Below the pieces are notes generated by a model. That model was not told the DNA's origin, made no database searches, and saw nothing but the letters and a program-made list of their open reading frames with translations. The position numbers were made by a program, and so were the translations under genes. This document shows positions 62,086 to 64,000 of a stretch of DNA of 64,000 nt, one piece after another. How positions within the stretch are numbered: the stretch's first letter is position 1; every line of letters begins with the position of its first letter. The stretch is from Candidatus Gastranaerophilales bacterium (lineage in GTDB: Bacteria > Cyanobacteriota > Vampirovibrionia > Gastranaerophilales > Gastranaerophilaceae): the NCBI GenBank assembly GCA_944323425.1, contig CALUSL010000002.1, positions 84,221 through 148,220 of the forward strand. Direction: 5' to 3'.

Positions 62086-63468
62086 ATGAGTCAAGAAAAT
62101 ATTGTCGAAGTGTGGAATGAAATTCTGGGAATTTTGGAAAACGAAATTCCCGATTCAACGTTTTCTACATGGATATTACCGCTTGAACCACAATATTTTG
62201 ATGAAAATAGTTTCGTAGTACACACAGGACAAGCTTTTGCGCCTAGCATGCTCAGAAAAAACCACCATGGAGAAATTGTAGAAGCAATAAAAAAGGTAAC
62301 CGGAAAAAACCTTGAAATAAAAATTATAGTTGATGAAGAATTAGCAAAAAAATTCACAAAAAAATCCAACAGCAGGGCAAAAAAGGAAGAAACACAACAA
62401 CCCCAGAGATACAAATATGACAGCCTGACTCAGATGCAATCTTCAAATCTGAATTTGAAATATAAATTTGAAAATTTTGTAGTGGGTTCTAATAACAAAC
62501 TGGCTTTTGTGGCAGCGCAAACAGTTGCACAGCATCCAGGTGAAAAATATAATCCTCTATACATATACGGAGGACCTGGGCTTGGAAAAACCCACATAAT
62601 GCAGGCAATAGGACATTATATAATAAAGAACAAACCCGAGTTGAAAGTACAATTTGTTCAGGCGGAAGAATTTGTTAATGATGTCGTAAACGCACTTGCT
62701 AACGGTGGCGACAGAGTCGACAAAATGAACAAATTCAGAAACAAATACAGAAAAACTGACGTACTTTTAATAGATGATATCCAGCTCATTGCCGGTAAAA
62801 CAAGAACAGAGGAAGAAGTTTTTAACACATTTAATACCTTGCACAGCGCAGGAAAACAAATTGTTATAACCAGCGACAGAACTCCGAAAGAAATTCCATC
62901 AATTTCTGACAGACTGGTCAGCAGATTTGAATGGGGGCTTATGGCTGACATACAGGTACCGGATGTCGAAACCAGAATGGCAATTTTAACAAATCTTGCA
63001 CAAAGTTCCGAAATAAAAGTCCCACCGAACATTATTGAATTTCTTGCAACAGTTTATTCAAATAATATAAGAGAACTTGAAGGCGCCTTTAACAGGGTAA
63101 CAGCCTATGCCAGCATAAATGAAGTAGAGCTTTCACTCGACAATGTGAAAAAAATCATAGGCTACAGTGAAAATAAAAAAGATATAACATTCGACGCTAT
63201 AGTCGATGAAATTGCGAGATATTACAATGTTTCCACTAAAGACATAAAGGGTTCAAGCCGGTCTCAAAAAATTGCCGAAGCAAGACAAATGGCTATTTAT
63301 CTATCAAGAGATTTGACAAAACAAAGCTTCCCGGCAATCGGAGAATATTTCGATAAAAAACATACAACGATTATGTATTCATACGACAAAATAAAAGAAG
63401 AATTAGCAACAAACAATCTTCTTGCAAATGTTGTGTCAGATATTACAAATAAACTTAATCAAAATTAG
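62086..63468 (+). CDS. dnaA: Chromosomal replication initiator protein DnaA
   Basis: 460-aa AAA+ initiator. Domain I (1-85) is followed by a basic linker. AAA+ motifs are Walker A GGPGLGKT (162-169), Walker B LLIDDIQ, sensor ITSDR and the arginine-finger region VSRFEWGL. The domain IV DnaA-box helix-turn-helix reads SRSQKIAEARQMAIYLSRD and KKHTTIMYSYDKI. It is flanked by a DnaA box upstream, but not by dnaN or rpmH. Confidence 0.97.
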   Translation: MSQENIVEVWNEILGILENEIPDSTFSTWILPLEPQYFDENSFVVHTGQAFAPSMLRKNHHGEIVEAIKKVTGKNLEIKIIVDEELAKKFTKKSNSRAKKEETQQPQRYKYDSLTQMQSSNLNLKYKFENFVVGSNNKLAFVAAQTVAQHPGEKYNPLYIYGGPGLGKTHIMQAIGHYIIKNKPELKVQFVQAEEFVNDVVNALANGGDRVDKMNKFRNKYRKTDVLLIDDIQLIAGKTRTEEEVFNTFNTLHSAGKQIVITSDRTPKEIPSISDRLVSRFEWGLMADIQVPDVETRMAILTNLAQSSEIKVPPNIIEFLATVYSNNIRELEGAFNRVTAYASINEVELSLDNVKKIIGYSENKKDITFDAIVDEIARYYNVSTKDIKGSSRSQKIAEARQMAIYLSRDLTKQSFPAIGEYFDKKHTTIMYSYDKIKEELATNNLLANVVSDITNKLNQN

Positions 63469-63543
63469 CTTTATGGTGAAAAACCAAATTATTCTCAGCA
63501 AAATATTTATTTATACACTCAAATATCATTGAACACTAAAGAA

Positions 63544-64000
63544 TTATTCAACTTCAACATGTCCTATATGTGATTCAGTACAGCTGGTTGTAAAAGCTGT
63601 AATATCATATATATCAACTTCAGCAAAGGCTTTTATCATAGCTTTCAAAGTACTTCCGGTTGTAAGAATATCATCAATCACAAGTAAAGACTCCCCGTCA
63701 TAAAAAGATTTATCAACATGGAATGCCCCCTTTAAATTCTCCTCGCGCTCCTTGATACTCAAGCGATATTGGGGTTTTGTTTCTTTTATACGGGTGATTA
63801 ATGCATTATCCACTTTATACCCGGTCAGTTTTGAAAATTCTTCGGCAACAAGCATCATATGGTTATATTTTCTGTCTTTCATACGTTTTTTGTGAAGAGG
63901 AACCGGCACTATAATAAAATTTCTTTCGGAAATATCCAGAGTCTGCCAGTAATCATACATAATTTTTGCCTGAAAATAAGCCAGCTCAACCTGATTATGA
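63544..64000 (-). CDS. ComF-like phosphoribosyltransferase-domain protein, 5' end cut by the window
   Basis: The frame stays open through the right edge, so the real start is outside; the internal ATG at 63960 is probably not it. The visible part has VPVPLHKKRMKDRKYNH, typical of ComF, and the PRPP-binding motif LVIDDILTTGST. The missing N-terminus would carry the ComF zinc finger. ComF acts in DNA uptake in competent bacteria. It is convergent with dnaA; I see no terminator in the 75 bases between. Confidence 0.85.
   Translation of the reverse strand, partial: HNQVELAYFQAKIMYDYWQTLDISERNFIIVPVPLHKKRMKDRKYNHMMLVAEEFSKLTGYKVDNALITRIKETKPQYRLSIKEREENLKGAFHVDKSFYDGESLLVIDDILTTGSTLKAMIKAFAEVDIYDITAFTTSCTESHIGHVEVE

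Overview
The window is AT-rich, gene-dense bacterial chromosome using the standard code (TGA is a stop). I see no photosynthesis genes, prophage, insertion sequence or CRISPR array. Several features fit a non-photosynthetic relative of cyanobacteria (Gastranaerophilales / Melainabacteria type): the efp-accB pair, a BFN-domain nuclease, coaD next to a DivIVA-like coiled-coil gene, a short RpoD-family sigma factor, RNase Y with YmdB, and a set of small proteins with an unusual N-terminal phenylalanine motif. The assignment is an inference from gene content, not a database result.

Layout. 1-9.1 kb (mostly minus): secA, a ctpA-type protease, recJ, a GC-rich non-coding island, a duplicated-motif protein and fixX-fixC. 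9.2-13.5 kb: efp-accB, a phosphodiesterase, rimI-bioY, a coiled-coil gene and coaD. 13.9-19.7 kb: a processive glycosyltransferase, an RlmD-type methyltransferase, a sigma-70 factor, an unknown gene and cca. 19.7-20.1 kb: tRNA-Gly followed by a tandem 125-bp repeat carrying terminators and a tRNA-like element. 20.1-28.4 kb (plus): a small membrane protein, hydrolase, YhcH-like protein, pheT, LysM amidase, HEAT-like protein, tatD and tlyA. 28.5-34.5 kb: a ribbon-helix-helix protein, tRNA-Glu, an HExxH protein pair, valS and flagellin. 34.7-45 kb: prs, the gltX-bioG-bioC operon, a tiny zinc ribbon with a radical SAM gene, a histidine kinase/response regulator pair, dedA, manC and rlmH. 45-54.5 kb: a repeat protein, an orphan sugar-binding lipoprotein, aroQ, BFN nuclease, pseudopilin, PHP enzyme, ymdB-rny and gatB. 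54.5-64 kb: a candidate sRNA and micro-ORF, hsp20, a hydrogenase-regulator-like protein, two unknown membrane proteins, a DUF2229 gene with two tandem WYL regulators and yraN, then dnaA and a partial comF-like gene.

How the genes work together. Biotin is a shared theme: BioY imports it, BioG/BioC begin pimeloyl synthesis, and AccB carries it for fatty-acid synthesis. RNase Y and YmdB form an RNA-turnover unit. RlmD, RlmH, TlyA and RimI are ribosome-modification enzymes. The flagellin gene shows the cell may be motile, and its leader looks post-transcriptionally controlled.

Most notable. (1) Functionally unrelated proteins share a short N-terminal motif built around x-x-F-[GSK]. (2) Six genes without Shine-Dalgarno sequences have a -10 hexamer exactly six bases before the ATG, pointing to leaderless mRNAs. 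(3) The flagellin leader has a perfect hairpin presenting GGA plus a second GGA in the ribosome site, as in CsrA control. (4) The stretch upstream of gatB holds a candidate sRNA and a promoter-driven 33-codon ORF. (5) The repeat behind tRNA-Gly contains a folded tRNA-like element.
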